Assembly: GCF_004362525.1 (NCBI RefSeq)
Contig: NZ_SNXS01000013.1
Span: 45,136 to 109,135 of the forward strand
Length of the DNA stretch: 64,000 bases
From: Roseateles toxinivorans
Lineage (GTDB): Bacteria; Pseudomonadota; Gammaproteobacteria; Burkholderiales; Burkholderiaceae_C
Reading direction: 5' to 3'
Shown: piece by piece, positions 34,674-43,289 of the stretch
Layout: each line of letters starts with the position of its first letter
Numbering within the stretch: position 1 is the stretch's first letter
The notes under the pieces: model-generated
What the model was told of the DNA's origin: nothing
What the model saw: the letters and a program-made list of their open reading frames with translations, nothing else
The model's database searches: none
Program-made: the position numbers and the translations under genes

Positions 34674-35828
34674 TCAAGGCCCGCCCGTCCGCTTGGCCAG
34701 CAGGGCCACGATGCTCTCGCCGTCGGGCGTTGCCTGCGAGCCGAACAGGCGCTTGGCCAGCGCCAGCAGCCGGGTGCGATCGACCTCGGGATCGTCGAGC
34801 AGCAGCTGTGCATAGTGGCCGGCGACGCTGCGCACGTCCAGACCCAGGGCGCGGCGGATCGCTTCAGCAGCCTCGGCCCGCCGCCCGGCGGCGACCAGCG
34901 CGACGCCCAGGCCGCCATGGCTGTCGGCGAAGTTGCGGTCCAGGCTCAGGGCGTGGCGGAAGGTGGCCTCGGCCATCGCGAGATCGCCCTGCAGCAGCGC
35001 GGTCCATGCCAGGCCATGCCAGGTGCCGATGTGCTCCGGCATCAACCGGCAGGCCTGTTCGTAGGCCGAGCGAGCGCCAGGCAGGTCCTGATTCAACAGG
35101 CGCGCAGCGCCCAGCGTGGACAGCACACGGCCGTCGTTCTCGCGGCCGGCGGCCAGCCGCTCGCAGCGCTGCAGCGCCTCGGCCGGATCGCTCCCGGCCA
35201 ATGCCAGACTGGCCCGCGCCAGGCCGGCCTCCAGCTGGGCGGGCTGTGCGGCCAGCGCCTGGTCGGCCCAGCGCAGGGAGTGGTCGAACTGGGCGGCATC
35301 CAGCGCCACCAGGCTGAGCACGCCGGCGCCTGTGGGGCTCAGCGTGCGGGCCTGTTCGCGCAACTGCCCCCACTCCAGTGCCGCATCCAGGCGACCGGCC
35401 CGGTGCAGCAGGCGCAGCCAGGCCTCCTCGACCATGGCATCCAGCAGAGCGTCGGGCGGCAGCGCCTCGATCAGCGCCTCCAGGGCGGCCAGTCCCTCGG
35501 CGACGCGGCCCTGGCGCAAATGGATCTGTGCCACGTCGGTGGCCAGCACCAGCCGGGCCGGGTCATCCAGTAGCGGGTCTTGTTGCAGCTCGCCGAGCAG
35601 CGCCAGCGCCTCGGGCCACCGCTGGCGCGCCATCGCCAGATGCGCCCGGTGCAAGGCCCATTGCCTTGGCGCGTGGCCCAGCGCCTGGGCCTGCTGCAGC
35701 AATGCCTGTGCCTGATCCCACAGCGACTCGGCGCAGGCCGCGGCAAAGGCGTCCTGAAGCAGCCCGGCGTTGCCGGGGTCTTGCTGCAGATAGCTGTTCA
35801 GGCGGGAGAATCGGCTGCTGTCGGCCAT
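34674..35828 (-). CDS. Tetratricopeptide-repeat protein at the end of the flagellar operon
   Basis: 384 residues from ATG 35828 (a longer upstream frame overlaps fliA and is rejected). TPR-like helix pairs run through the chain, for example around WHGLAWTALLQGDLAMAEATFRHALSLD and SHGGLGVALVAAGRRAEAAEAIRRAL. No signal peptide. It lies 44 bp behind fliA, so it is probably the last gene of the operon. A role as a secretion chaperone or assembly adaptor is possible but not shown. Confidence 0.75.
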   Translation of the reverse strand: MADSSRFSRLNSYLQQDPGNAGLLQDAFAAACAESLWDQAQALLQQAQALGHAPRQWALHRAHLAMARQRWPEALALLGELQQDPLLDDPARLVLATDVAQIHLRQGRVAEGLAALEALIEALPPDALLDAMVEEAWLRLLHRAGRLDAALEWGQLREQARTLSPTGAGVLSLVALDAAQFDHSLRWADQALAAQPAQLEAGLARASLALAGSDPAEALQRCERLAAGRENDGRVLSTLGAARLLNQDLPGARSAYEQACRLMPEHIGTWHGLAWTALLQGDLAMAEATFRHALSLDRNFADSHGGLGVALVAAGRRAEAAEAIRRALGLDVRSVAGHYAQLLLDDPEVDRTRLLALAKRLFGSQATPDGESIVALLAKRTGGP

Positions 35829-35872
35829 CGCGGGATTCCTTGGGTTGGCAGGATTGTGCAGCGGCCAGGGCC

Positions 35873-36607
35873 CTAGCCCAGTCGCTCGCGCAGGCTCAGC
35901 AGGGCGGCCCTGTGCACCTGGGAGATGCGGCCCTTGCTCAGGCCCAGCTCGGCGGCGATCTGCTCGAAGGGCTGGGCCTGCAGGTAGTGGCCGGTGATGA
36001 CATGCCGGTGCTGTTCCGGCAGCTGCGCCACCGCCTCCAGCAAACACCGCCTCAGCTGGACCAGCTCGACCTCGGCGTATTGCGGCACGGGTCCGAGCTG
36101 TCCGGCAGGTTCGCCCTCGGCGATCATGCCGCTGTCTTCGAGCAGATAGCCCAGGGCCAGGCCGATGCCGATCTCGGCCAAATGGGCCAGCACCCCGCGT
36201 TCGGCGACGCTGCTGGTGTCCAGCAGTGAAGCCAGGCGGGATTGCTGGATGCGGCGCCGGGCGGCGATCTGACGGTGGCGTTCGGTCAGGGACTCCACGC
36301 CATCGAGGATGGCGCCGCGAATCCGGTAGGCGGCGAAGGTCTGAAACTTGACGCCGCGCCCGGCATCGAAGCGGTCTATGGCCTCGACCAGGGCCAGCGA
36401 GGCCAGCTGGAAGTAGTCGCCAAACTCGATGGCGTCACCGAAGCGGCCCGCATACAGGGTGGCGGCATGCATGCGGGCATAGGGCAGGTAGTGCTGGATC
36501 AGACGCTGTCGCATGGCGGGGTCGCGGTGCCGGGTGTAGAGGCCCCACATCTCGGCCTCGTTGCCGTCGTTCGGCGACGGAGGTCGGGCCGGGTCCGGAT
36601 CGAGCAC
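35873..36607 (-). CDS. fliA: RNA polymerase sigma factor, FliA/sigma-28 type
   Basis: 244 residues from GTG 36607 (an internal ATG at 36550 would still leave region 2). Region 2 reads YLPYARMHAATLY...DYFQLASLALVEAIDRFD...FQTFAAYRIRGAILD, typical of FliA. Region 4 is QLPEQHRHVITGHYL...IAAELGLSKGRISQVHRAAL. It would direct late-gene transcription, yet no flagellin, FlgM or stator gene is present here. It is encoded 15 bp after fliP in the same operon. Confidence 0.88.
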   Translation of the reverse strand: MLDPDPARPPSPNDGNEAEMWGLYTRHRDPAMRQRLIQHYLPYARMHAATLYAGRFGDAIEFGDYFQLASLALVEAIDRFDAGRGVKFQTFAAYRIRGAILDGVESLTERHRQIAARRRIQQSRLASLLDTSSVAERGVLAHLAEIGIGLALGYLLEDSGMIAEGEPAGQLGPVPQYAEVELVQLRRCLLEAVAQLPEQHRHVITGHYLQAQPFEQIAAELGLSKGRISQVHRAALLSLRERLG

Positions 36608-36622
36608 GGCGCGCCCACGAGC

Positions 36623-37345
36623 TCAATGGAATGAGCCGACGACGGCGCGCAACAGGAGCCCCCAGCCGTCGACCAGCACAAACATCAGGATCTTCAGCGG
36701 CAGGGCGATCGTCACCGGCGGCATCATCATCATGCCCAGGGCCATCAGGATGCTGGAGACCAGCAGGTCGATGAGCAGGAAGGGCAGGAAGATCACGAAG
36801 CCGATCTGGAAGGCCGCGCGCAGCTCCGACACCATGAAGGCCGCGGCCAGCTGGGGCAGGGGCACTTCGTCGAGGCTGGCGGGCGGTGGCCTCTTCGACA
36901 GCTCGACCATCAGGCCGATATCGGCCTCCTGCGTCTGGCGCAGCATGAAGCCGCGCAGCGGTTGGATGCCGAGGTCGATCGCTGCCCCTGTGTCGAGTCG
37001 GCCTTGCATCAAGGGCTGCACCGCCAGTTCGTTGATCTGCGTCCACACCGGGGCCATCGTGAAGGCCGTCAGCAGCAGCGCCATGCCGATCAGCACCACG
37101 TTCGGTGGCGTCTCGGGCAGGCCGATCGCATGCCGGAGCATGGAGAGCACGACGACGATGCGCAAGAAGGAGGTCAGACAGACCAGCAGCGCCGGCAGCA
37201 TCGCAAGCAAGGTCAGACCCAGCACCATCTGTATCGGCGTGCCCCATGCCTGCTGCCTGGGTGCGAGGTCTTGAGCAAAGGCCGGCAGCAGGCAGCTGAC
37301 GGTCAACGCGGCAGTGGCGATGCTGCGGGCAGGCATAGCCCTCAT
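36623..37345 (-). CDS. fliP: Flagellar export gate protein FliP
   Basis: 240 residues from ATG 37345, overlapping the fliO stop (ATGA); ATG 37336 is an alternative. Cleavable signal, then FliP core: LTSFLRIVVVLSMLRHAIGL, PPNVVLIGMALLLTAF, EVPLPQLAAAFMVSELRAAF and IGFVIFLPFLLIDLLVSSIL. These match the two FliP signature regions. It forms the FliP5-FliQ4-FliR1 export channel in the inner membrane. Confidence 0.95.
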   Translation of the reverse strand: MRAMPARSIATAALTVSCLLPAFAQDLAPRQQAWGTPIQMVLGLTLLAMLPALLVCLTSFLRIVVVLSMLRHAIGLPETPPNVVLIGMALLLTAFTMAPVWTQINELAVQPLMQGRLDTGAAIDLGIQPLRGFMLRQTQEADIGLMVELSKRPPPASLDEVPLPQLAAAFMVSELRAAFQIGFVIFLPFLLIDLLVSSILMALGMMMMPPVTIALPLKILMFVLVDGWGLLLRAVVGSFH

Positions 37346-37698
37346 CGATCCGCCTCCTCGTGCTGAGGGGTTTGCGGTGCGGGCGGTGCGCGGTCCAGCA
37401 GCGTCGGCGCATGGCCCCTGCAGATCGAGATCAGGGCCTGGCGGCCGTCGGCCCACTCGATGGCATAGAGGGTTGTCATCACATCCAGCTTGAGCTGGGC
37501 CCTGAGCCGCAGCACCGATGCCACCGGCCTGCCCGTGCCCGATGGAGTCGGCCGACGGCTCCGCCGCAAGTACCAGACGCGCAGCCAGCAGGCCAGCGCC
37601 ACCAGCGCCAGAACACCCAGCAGCGCCAGGCCGGGCCCGGGAATGTCGGGCCAGGACGGGCCGACCGGCAGGCTGGGGGGTTGTGGGCTCTGGGGCAT
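37342..37698 (-). CDS. fliO: Flagellar biosynthesis protein FliO
   Basis: 118 residues with one membrane segment (GLALLGVLALVALACWL) followed by a basic stretch (RVWYLRRSRR) and a small cytoplasmic domain. FliO helps stabilise assembly of the FliP ring. Sequence is poorly conserved in the family, so the call leans on the single membrane helix and the position between fliN and fliP. Confidence 0.8.
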   Translation of the reverse strand: MPQSPQPPSLPVGPSWPDIPGPGLALLGVLALVALACWLRVWYLRRSRRPTPSGTGRPVASVLRLRAQLKLDVMTTLYAIEWADGRQALISICRGHAPTLLDRAPPAPQTPQHEEADR

Positions 37699-37713
37699 GG
37701 GCGGGCTCGGCGA

Positions 37714-38028
37714 TCAGGGGGCCTTGCGTGGGAGTTCGGTCAGCTGTATGCCGAAGTGCTCGTCCACCGCAACGAGGCGGCCGCGCGCAATCACATGGCC
37801 TTCGAGTACCAGGTCCACCAGGCTGTTCACCTCGCGATCCAGGCGCAGCACCTGGCCGGCCTGGGCCGACAGCAGTTCGCCCACCGTGAGCTGCACCTCG
37901 CCGACATGAACCTCCAGGCGAGCCGGCACGGCCCGCAGGCCTTCCAGGGAGATGAGACCGATGCCCGGCCCGGTGCTGTTGTTCGAGGCGAGCTCGGGGA
38001 ATTCGATCTTGTGCAGTCCGCTGGTCAT
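37714..38028 (-). CDS. fliN: Flagellar C-ring protein FliN
   Basis: 104 residues from ATG 38028 (an in-frame codon at 38052 is less likely). SpoA/FliN domain: VPARLEVHVGEVQLTVGELLS, GQVLRLDREVNSLVDLVLEG, VAVDEHFGIQLTEL. FliN sits at the base of the C-ring and docks the FliH-FliI export complex. Canonical length is about 100-137 residues. Confidence 0.92.
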   Translation of the reverse strand: MTSGLHKIEFPELASNNSTGPGIGLISLEGLRAVPARLEVHVGEVQLTVGELLSAQAGQVLRLDREVNSLVDLVLEGHVIARGRLVAVDEHFGIQLTELPRKAP

Positions 38029-38048
38029 GGTGGGTTTGAGGCTATCGA

Positions 38049-38873
38049 TCAAAGGGCCGGGGCAGGGAGTTGATCGGCGGCGGGGAGCGTATCCAGGCGA
38101 ACCGCGACCTGCTTGCCAAGCTGTCCCAGGTGGGCGCCGGCCAGCGGAGCCATCGCCTTGCCTCGGCCTGCGGCCAGCGCGGCAAGGGCGGGTGCGTCCA
38201 GCGGGTGGTCCAGCCGGATGACATCGCCGACCTGCAACTCATTGACCGCGCCCAGACTCAGCTGCACCGGTGACAGCATGATGCGAAGCTGCAGGGGCCT
38301 TTCGGCCAGTGCCCGATCCACCGTCACCAAGCCGGGCTGCGGGAGTGATGTGGACGGGCAGGGCAGTTCGCCACCCGGGAGCAGGGCCAGTGCGGCCTGC
38401 TGCGGCAGCCAGATCTCGGCCGGTGGCACATGCTGCCTGCTCGGCAGTGTCAGGCCAATCCGCAGGTCGCCGAACTGCAGGAGTCGCGGCGCTGCTGCCT
38501 GATGCGGGACGGAATCGCTGGCCGGCGCGAGCCCCAGCAGCTTGCAGCAGCAATCAATGAAGCTTGTCATCGCCTCGTCCCTCACCCGCTGCTCCACGGG
38601 GGAAGGACTGCGATCCGGCCCGCCTATCACCGCAGCGATCAGCTGATGATGGCCGCAGATCCAGGCCGGCTCGCCGGCATGCGTGCCCAGGGGCTGCCAA
38701 GGCGGCGTGTCTGCCGGCGCAGGCACCGTGACCAGATGATCCACCTGCGCCTCGGCCGGGCCCATGCGCCACTCGGCACACCAGTCGGTCCAGGCGGCCT
38801 CCACCATGGACCTGATATGAGCCCGCTGTTCGTGGCGAAGCCGGGTGATAGTGCGCAGGGTGGCGGTGCTCAT
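38049..38873 (-). CDS. fliM: Divergent FliM-like C-ring protein without CheY-binding N-terminus
   Basis: 274 residues (usual FliM about 320-350). The C-terminal SpoA-like domain is recognisable (LSLGAVNELQVGDVIRLDHPLDA). The conserved LSQxEIDALL N-terminal motif that binds CheY-P is absent, and the middle-domain GGxG motif that contacts FliG is not seen. By layout (flgE-fliM-fliN) it fills the FliM slot, but it resembles SctQ-type type III secretion C-ring proteins as much as FliM. Start ATG overlaps the flgE stop. Confidence 0.72.
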   Translation of the reverse strand: MSTATLRTITRLRHEQRAHIRSMVEAAWTDWCAEWRMGPAEAQVDHLVTVPAPADTPPWQPLGTHAGEPAWICGHHQLIAAVIGGPDRSPSPVEQRVRDEAMTSFIDCCCKLLGLAPASDSVPHQAAAPRLLQFGDLRIGLTLPSRQHVPPAEIWLPQQAALALLPGGELPCPSTSLPQPGLVTVDRALAERPLQLRIMLSPVQLSLGAVNELQVGDVIRLDHPLDAPALAALAAGRGKAMAPLAGAHLGQLGKQVAVRLDTLPAADQLPAPAL

Positions 38874-40048
38874 TTGCCCCTCATGGCGAAGAGCTGCTCG
38901 ATCATTTCATTGGCGGTCGAGACGATTTGCGAGGAAGCCTGGTAGCCCCGCTGCATGATGACCAGCTCGCCGAATTCCTTGGACAGATCGACGTTGGAGA
39001 ACTCGATATATCCCGGGCGCAGGGTGCCGAAGCCACCCGTTTGCGCAGGACCCAGCTGCGCCTCGGCCGAGCCGGAGGCCTGGAACTGGTTGTCTCCGGA
39101 GGCCTCCAGCGCTTCGTCCGACGCGAAGCGGGCCAGGGCCAGGCGCTTGCCCTTGGCCGTCTGTCCGTTCGAGTATTCGATGCTCAGCAGGCCGGCGGCA
39201 TCGAAGGAGACCTTGCTCAGGCTGCCCGCCTGGAAGCCGTTCTGGCTGGCGAATGCGAGCGTGGACAGATTGCCGGTGGCGTAGGACGTGACCTCGGTTC
39301 CGAAGTTCAAGGTCAGCGGCATCTCGGCCTGGCCTATGGGTTTGTAGTTGATCTTGATCTCGCTGCTGCCGGCGACCGGCAAGCCGTCCTTGAAGAGAAT
39401 CGTGCCGGTGCCGACCTCGGTGCTGCCGTCCAGCACCGACACCAGCCACGACCCTGGCTTGGCGGGGCTCTCGCTGGTGAGCTTCAGCGACAGGGCGTGG
39501 TTGCCGCCTGCGGCATCCAGCACATTCACGTTGGAGACCGTCTGGTCGGTGGCCGAACTGGACAGATTGCCCTTGAAGGCGACATTGCTGCTGGCCCTCG
39601 GCGCGCTGACCCTGAGCCCCGACAGGTCTATGCTGCCCAGACGGCCGTCGGCATCCAGCCCCTGCACCGCCGACTTGTCGTTGCGATTGACCAGCACCCC
39701 CTTGGCATCGAACTCGAACTGGCCGGCCCGCGTGTAGCGCGTCTCGCCGGCAAGGTTCTTGAGCACGAACAGGCCAAGGCCGTCGATCGCCAGGTCGAGG
39801 TTGGCGCCGGTCTGGCGCAGATCGCCGGCCTCGAAGTTCAGGCTGGTGGAATAGGTGTTGATGCCCGCACCGTAGCGCGAGGCATCGGCCGTCAGTGATT
39901 GCGAACCGGCGAACACCATATTGCCGAACTGCAGCCTCGCCCCCTTGAACCCCGGCGTGTTCATATTGGAGGTGTTGTTGCCTATGACCTTGATGCCCTT
40001 GGAGAAGCCCGCCAGGCCCGCCATTCCGATAGAGATGGAGTCAAGCAT
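38870..40048 (-). CDS. flgE: Flagellar hook protein FlgE
   Basis: 392 residues. N-terminal rod/hook motif GLAGFSKGIKVIGNNTSNMNTPGFKG, and the C-terminal helix VDLSKEFGELVIMQRGYQASSQ typical of axial proteins. The middle holds the hook-specific beta domains. It is secreted unfolded through the export gate and polymerises under the FlgD cap. Length is normal for FlgE. Confidence 0.93.
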   Translation of the reverse strand: MLDSISIGMAGLAGFSKGIKVIGNNTSNMNTPGFKGARLQFGNMVFAGSQSLTADASRYGAGINTYSTSLNFEAGDLRQTGANLDLAIDGLGLFVLKNLAGETRYTRAGQFEFDAKGVLVNRNDKSAVQGLDADGRLGSIDLSGLRVSAPRASSNVAFKGNLSSSATDQTVSNVNVLDAAGGNHALSLKLTSESPAKPGSWLVSVLDGSTEVGTGTILFKDGLPVAGSSEIKINYKPIGQAEMPLTLNFGTEVTSYATGNLSTLAFASQNGFQAGSLSKVSFDAAGLLSIEYSNGQTAKGKRLALARFASDEALEASGDNQFQASGSAEAQLGPAQTGGFGTLRPGYIEFSNVDLSKEFGELVIMQRGYQASSQIVSTANEMIEQLFAMRGK

Positions 40049-40064
40049 GGGATGTCCTCGTCTG

Positions 40065-40478
40065 TCAGTTGCTGGTGCGTACGGTGGCGATCTGGCTCAG
40101 CAGAATGCCTGCGGTGACCGTGCCGTCGCTGGCGCGCACGGAGATGCTGGGTTGGTCGCCGGACAGCGACAGCGCGAGCACGGTGCCGGAAAGCGTGCCG
40201 TCTGCGGTGCTGACATCGACCGATCGGCCTATCAGACCGACCGACTGCAGTGAGGCCTGGGTGGTCAGCAACGAGTCCATCTTGCTGTTCAGCTGCTGCG
40301 CCTGCTCCAGCGCCGTGAACTGGGCCATCTGCGCCATGAAGGCCTGGTTGTCCATGGGCTTCAGCGGATCCTGAAAACTCAGCTGCGTGATCAGGATCTT
40401 GAGAAAGTCCTGCAGTCCTATGCCGCTGGCCGCCGAGGCGGTTGATCCACCGGGTGATATCGCGCCTATGTCGGCCAT
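40065..40478 (-). CDS. flgD: Flagellar hook assembly protein FlgD (short)
   Basis: 137 residues against about 220 in typical FlgD. The conserved N-terminus is present (LQDFLKILITQLSFQDPLKPMDNQAFMAQMAQFTALEQ). The C-terminal FlgD Ig/tudor domains are nearly missing; only a short tail (GSLSGDQPS-like strands) remains. The start overlaps the fliK end by 13 bp, so the short length looks genuine and not a break. Confidence 0.88.
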   Translation of the reverse strand: MADIGAISPGGSTASAASGIGLQDFLKILITQLSFQDPLKPMDNQAFMAQMAQFTALEQAQQLNSKMDSLLTTQASLQSVGLIGRSVDVSTADGTLSGTVLALSLSGDQPSISVRASDGTVTAGILLSQIATVRTSN

Positions 40479-41509
40479 CTTGATGCTCCTCGGTCTTGCG
40501 TCAATTGCTCGTCGTCAGGGCAGGACGGCCCGCGCGACACCGGTTTGCAGTCAATCGCGATCGGCTTGCCGTTGCAGACCAGGCCCGCCAGTCGGAGCCG
40601 GGCAGGGACGAGGGCCTCATCGACCCAGCGGCGCAGCTGCGCGTGCGACAGATTGACTCTGCCATCCTTGCCCACCCAGACATGGATCTCATCGCCATGC
40701 CACTCGGCATGCAGCCGCAGGGACTGCTGCTGCTCGACAGGCGCGCGGGCCGATGGTCGCGATGTCGCCGGCTCGGTATCGACCGCTTCGGGGTGTGTGC
40801 GGCGAACGAGCTCGGCGGGGCGGTTCATCGCCCGGGGATGCGCCTGCACGGGAGGCGTCCGTGCGCCAGCCGTGACATCGGGCGCGGCAGGCGCAGCGGA
40901 CCGTGAACACGGAACGTGCGTGGCGACCTGCTTTGCTTTGCTTGCGGTCGGCGCCACTGCGGGTCTGGCCCGCGCCGCAGGCAGCTCCGGATCGAGATGT
41001 AGCGCGGACTGTGCGGTGTCGACGGGGCCAGAGGAGTGGCGCGTCATCGGGTTCTGCCTGTCTTGCTGCGGGTCGGCCGCCCGCTCGGTTCGATCCATGA
41101 CCGGCACCGGCCGCGGTTCACCGGTCAGGCGCGGCGCATCGCCCCTGTGCTCGTTGCCGCCGTGCCGTGCTTCGATCGCGTGATGCACCTGGGGCCTTGG
41201 CAAGACGACGCTGTGATGGGCGTATGCGCTCATTTTCAACGGCATGTTGTTCAAGTGAGCGTGAGCATCCGGGCCCGGAAGCTGAGGCGCGCCACCAGTC
41301 CGCGACGAGGTGAGGCTGCGGCCGTCTTGTGCAGCTCCGGCAGCAGTAGCCTGCCCTTCCCGCCATGTCGGCCCTGTGAACCACATCTGCGCCTGGGCCT
41401 TCTCCATCTCTCGCAGCCAGACCGAGGCGGCCGGCTGATCGTCCGGACGTCGATCTGCGGCTTCGGATCGCGACAGCTGGCGCGTTGCAAGGGAGTGATC
41501 AACCCTCAT
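40466..41509 (-). CDS. fliK: FliK-like hook-length control protein
   Basis: 347 residues from ATG 41509, which overlaps the fliJ stop (ATGA). The first 250 residues are low-complexity and hydrophilic (Pro, Arg, His, Ala). The C-terminal 90 residues form a compact domain (LRLHAEWHGDEIHVWVGKDG...LRRWVDEAL), the FliK/HpaP layout: a disordered ruler plus a substrate-switch domain. Sequence similarity is weak, so the call relies on layout and position. Confidence 0.68.
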   Translation of the reverse strand: MRVDHSLATRQLSRSEAADRRPDDQPAASVWLREMEKAQAQMWFTGPTWREGQATAAGAAQDGRSLTSSRTGGAPQLPGPDAHAHLNNMPLKMSAYAHHSVVLPRPQVHHAIEARHGGNEHRGDAPRLTGEPRPVPVMDRTERAADPQQDRQNPMTRHSSGPVDTAQSALHLDPELPAARARPAVAPTASKAKQVATHVPCSRSAAPAAPDVTAGARTPPVQAHPRAMNRPAELVRRTHPEAVDTEPATSRPSARAPVEQQQSLRLHAEWHGDEIHVWVGKDGRVNLSHAQLRRWVDEALVPARLRLAGLVCNGKPIAIDCKPVSRGPSCPDDEQLTQDRGASRWPT

Positions 41510-41967
41510 TCGGCATGCTCCTGAATGCGCTGCCAGGCGATGCGAGCGAGCACATCTGCATCCAGCCTGTTGGCCGAGGACTGCAGGGCCTGGGCGATGA
41601 AGGCGGCCTGGGCCGCCCGCTGGACGCTCTCGAGGCCCAGCAGACGCAGCTGGCAATCCTGGCAGTGCTGCCGCGCCCGTTGGAGCTGCACCTGGGACCG
41701 GTCAAGAGACTGCCTGGCCAGGGACTCGGCATGGATGCCGCGGACGACCTGCTCCAGACGCAGCGGGTCGACGGCCGCGGCCTGGGCCGGGCGCATCGCG
41801 GCGACGCTGGCCTGAAGCTCGGCCCGCGCGGCCTGCAGCGAGGCCTGTTCCGCGTCGCGGGCCCGGGTGGCTGCCGTCCGTCTGGACTGCAGCTTGATCA
41901 GCCGCCACTCAAGCATCTGCCGGGCATCCACAACAGGAGGCGTGAATCCGCGCAGGTCGGAGCTCAT
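41506..41967 (-). CDS. fliJ: FliJ-like export chaperone
   Basis: 153 residues from ATG 41967, overlapping the fliI stop (ATGA). Almost wholly a charged coiled coil (LIKLQSRRTAATRARDAEQASL...RSQVQLQRARQHCQDCQ), as expected for FliJ, the stalk-like protein that links the FliI ATPase to FlhA. The family is weakly conserved; position directly after fliI is the main support. Confidence 0.78.
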   Translation of the reverse strand: MSSDLRGFTPPVVDARQMLEWRLIKLQSRRTAATRARDAEQASLQAARAELQASVAAMRPAQAAAVDPLRLEQVVRGIHAESLARQSLDRSQVQLQRARQHCQDCQLRLLGLESVQRAAQAAFIAQALQSSANRLDADVLARIAWQRIQEHAE

Positions 41968-43289
41968 CGCTCGCCGTCCTTGCCGTTGCCGACAATGGCC
42001 TGCAGGCGCCGCATGGCGGCGTCGCGCGGGAGGACCTCGCGCCCCTGGCACAGAAAGTCCCGCAACGCGGGCTCCAGACCTATGGCACGGTCGAGTCCGG
42101 CATTCGAGCCCGCGTCATAGGCGCCGATCTCTATCATCTGCCGATGTCGCGCCAGCAGGGCCAGCGTGGCCCTGGTGCGGTGGACCGTGTCGCGTTCGGC
42201 GTCCGGGATGAGTCCGTCCATGACGCGGCTGCTGCTCTTCAGTACATCGATGGCGGGGTAGTGCGCCTGGTGGGCCAGCTCGCGCGAGAGCACGATGTGG
42301 CCGTCCAAGGTGGCACGCAGGCAGTCCGAGATCGGTTCATTGAAGTCGTCACCCTCGACCAGCACGGTCAGCAGGCCGGTGATGGCGCCGCCGCCCTCCG
42401 CCGCGCCCAGCCGCTCGCACAGGGCGGGGAGTTCGGCGAACACCGACGGGGTGTAGCCCCGGGCGGTGGGGGGCTCGCCGGCCGACAGGCCGATCTCCCT
42501 GCGCGCCATGGCCAGGCGCGTGATCGAGTCCATCGTCAGCAACACGCTGGCGCCGCGATCCCTCAGCCACTCGGCCAGCGCCACTGCCGCATAGGCCGCG
42601 CGAATGCGCATCGGCGCGGCCTGGTCGGAGGTGGCCACCACCACGATGGACTTCTTCAGGCCCTCGGCGCCCAACTGCTCCTCGATGAACTCCCGGACCT
42701 CGCGCCCGCGTTCGCCGATCAGCGCGATGACGTTGAAGTCTGCGTCGGCCTGCCGGGCCATCATGCCCAGCAGCGTGCTCTTCCCCACGCCGCTGCCGGA
42801 GAAGATGCCCACGCGCTGGCCCCGCCCCAGGGTCAGCAGGGCATCGATGCAGCGCACGCCGCTTTCCAGCAGTGTGTCGATGCGAGGTCGCTGCAGCGCG
42901 GCGGGCGCTTCACGCCTGAGGGGCTGGCGGTCACCGAGTCGGGGCAGGGGCTTGCCGTCAAGCGCGGCGCCAAAGCCGTCAATGACGCGGCCCAGCAGTT
43001 CGGTCCCGACGGCGATGTCGGGCGATGGCCCCGAGGCGTGGACCAGGGCGCCCAGGGCCAGCCCACGCAGCTCCGCAAAGGGCAGCAGGGTGATGGTGTC
43101 CCCCCGCACCGCGACGACCTCGGCCAGGTTCGACCCGGGGCTGCCGGCGCAGGCTCCCAGGCTGCACAGATCTCCGATCGCGGCACGCAGGCCGACGGCC
43201 TCCACGATCAGTCCCGAGATGCGCTCGACGCGACCGACCCTGGCCGGCAACGAGGCAACCGAGGTCATCGTTTGCAGCTCGGCCAGCAT
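41964..43289 (-). CDS. fliI: Flagellum-specific ATPase FliI
   Basis: 441 residues. Its ATG at 43289 shares a base with the fliH stop (TGATG). P-loop GSGVGKST at about residue 165; Walker B region SVLLTMDSITRLAMARREIGL; export-ATPase signature PPTARGYTPSVFAELPAL. It forms the hexameric ATPase of the export apparatus with FliH and FliJ. Length and motifs are complete. Confidence 0.95.
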   Translation of the reverse strand: MLAELQTMTSVASLPARVGRVERISGLIVEAVGLRAAIGDLCSLGACAGSPGSNLAEVVAVRGDTITLLPFAELRGLALGALVHASGPSPDIAVGTELLGRVIDGFGAALDGKPLPRLGDRQPLRREAPAALQRPRIDTLLESGVRCIDALLTLGRGQRVGIFSGSGVGKSTLLGMMARQADADFNVIALIGERGREVREFIEEQLGAEGLKKSIVVVATSDQAAPMRIRAAYAAVALAEWLRDRGASVLLTMDSITRLAMARREIGLSAGEPPTARGYTPSVFAELPALCERLGAAEGGGAITGLLTVLVEGDDFNEPISDCLRATLDGHIVLSRELAHQAHYPAIDVLKSSSRVMDGLIPDAERDTVHRTRATLALLARHRQMIEIGAYDAGSNAGLDRAIGLEPALRDFLCQGREVLPRDAAMRRLQAIVGNGKDGER

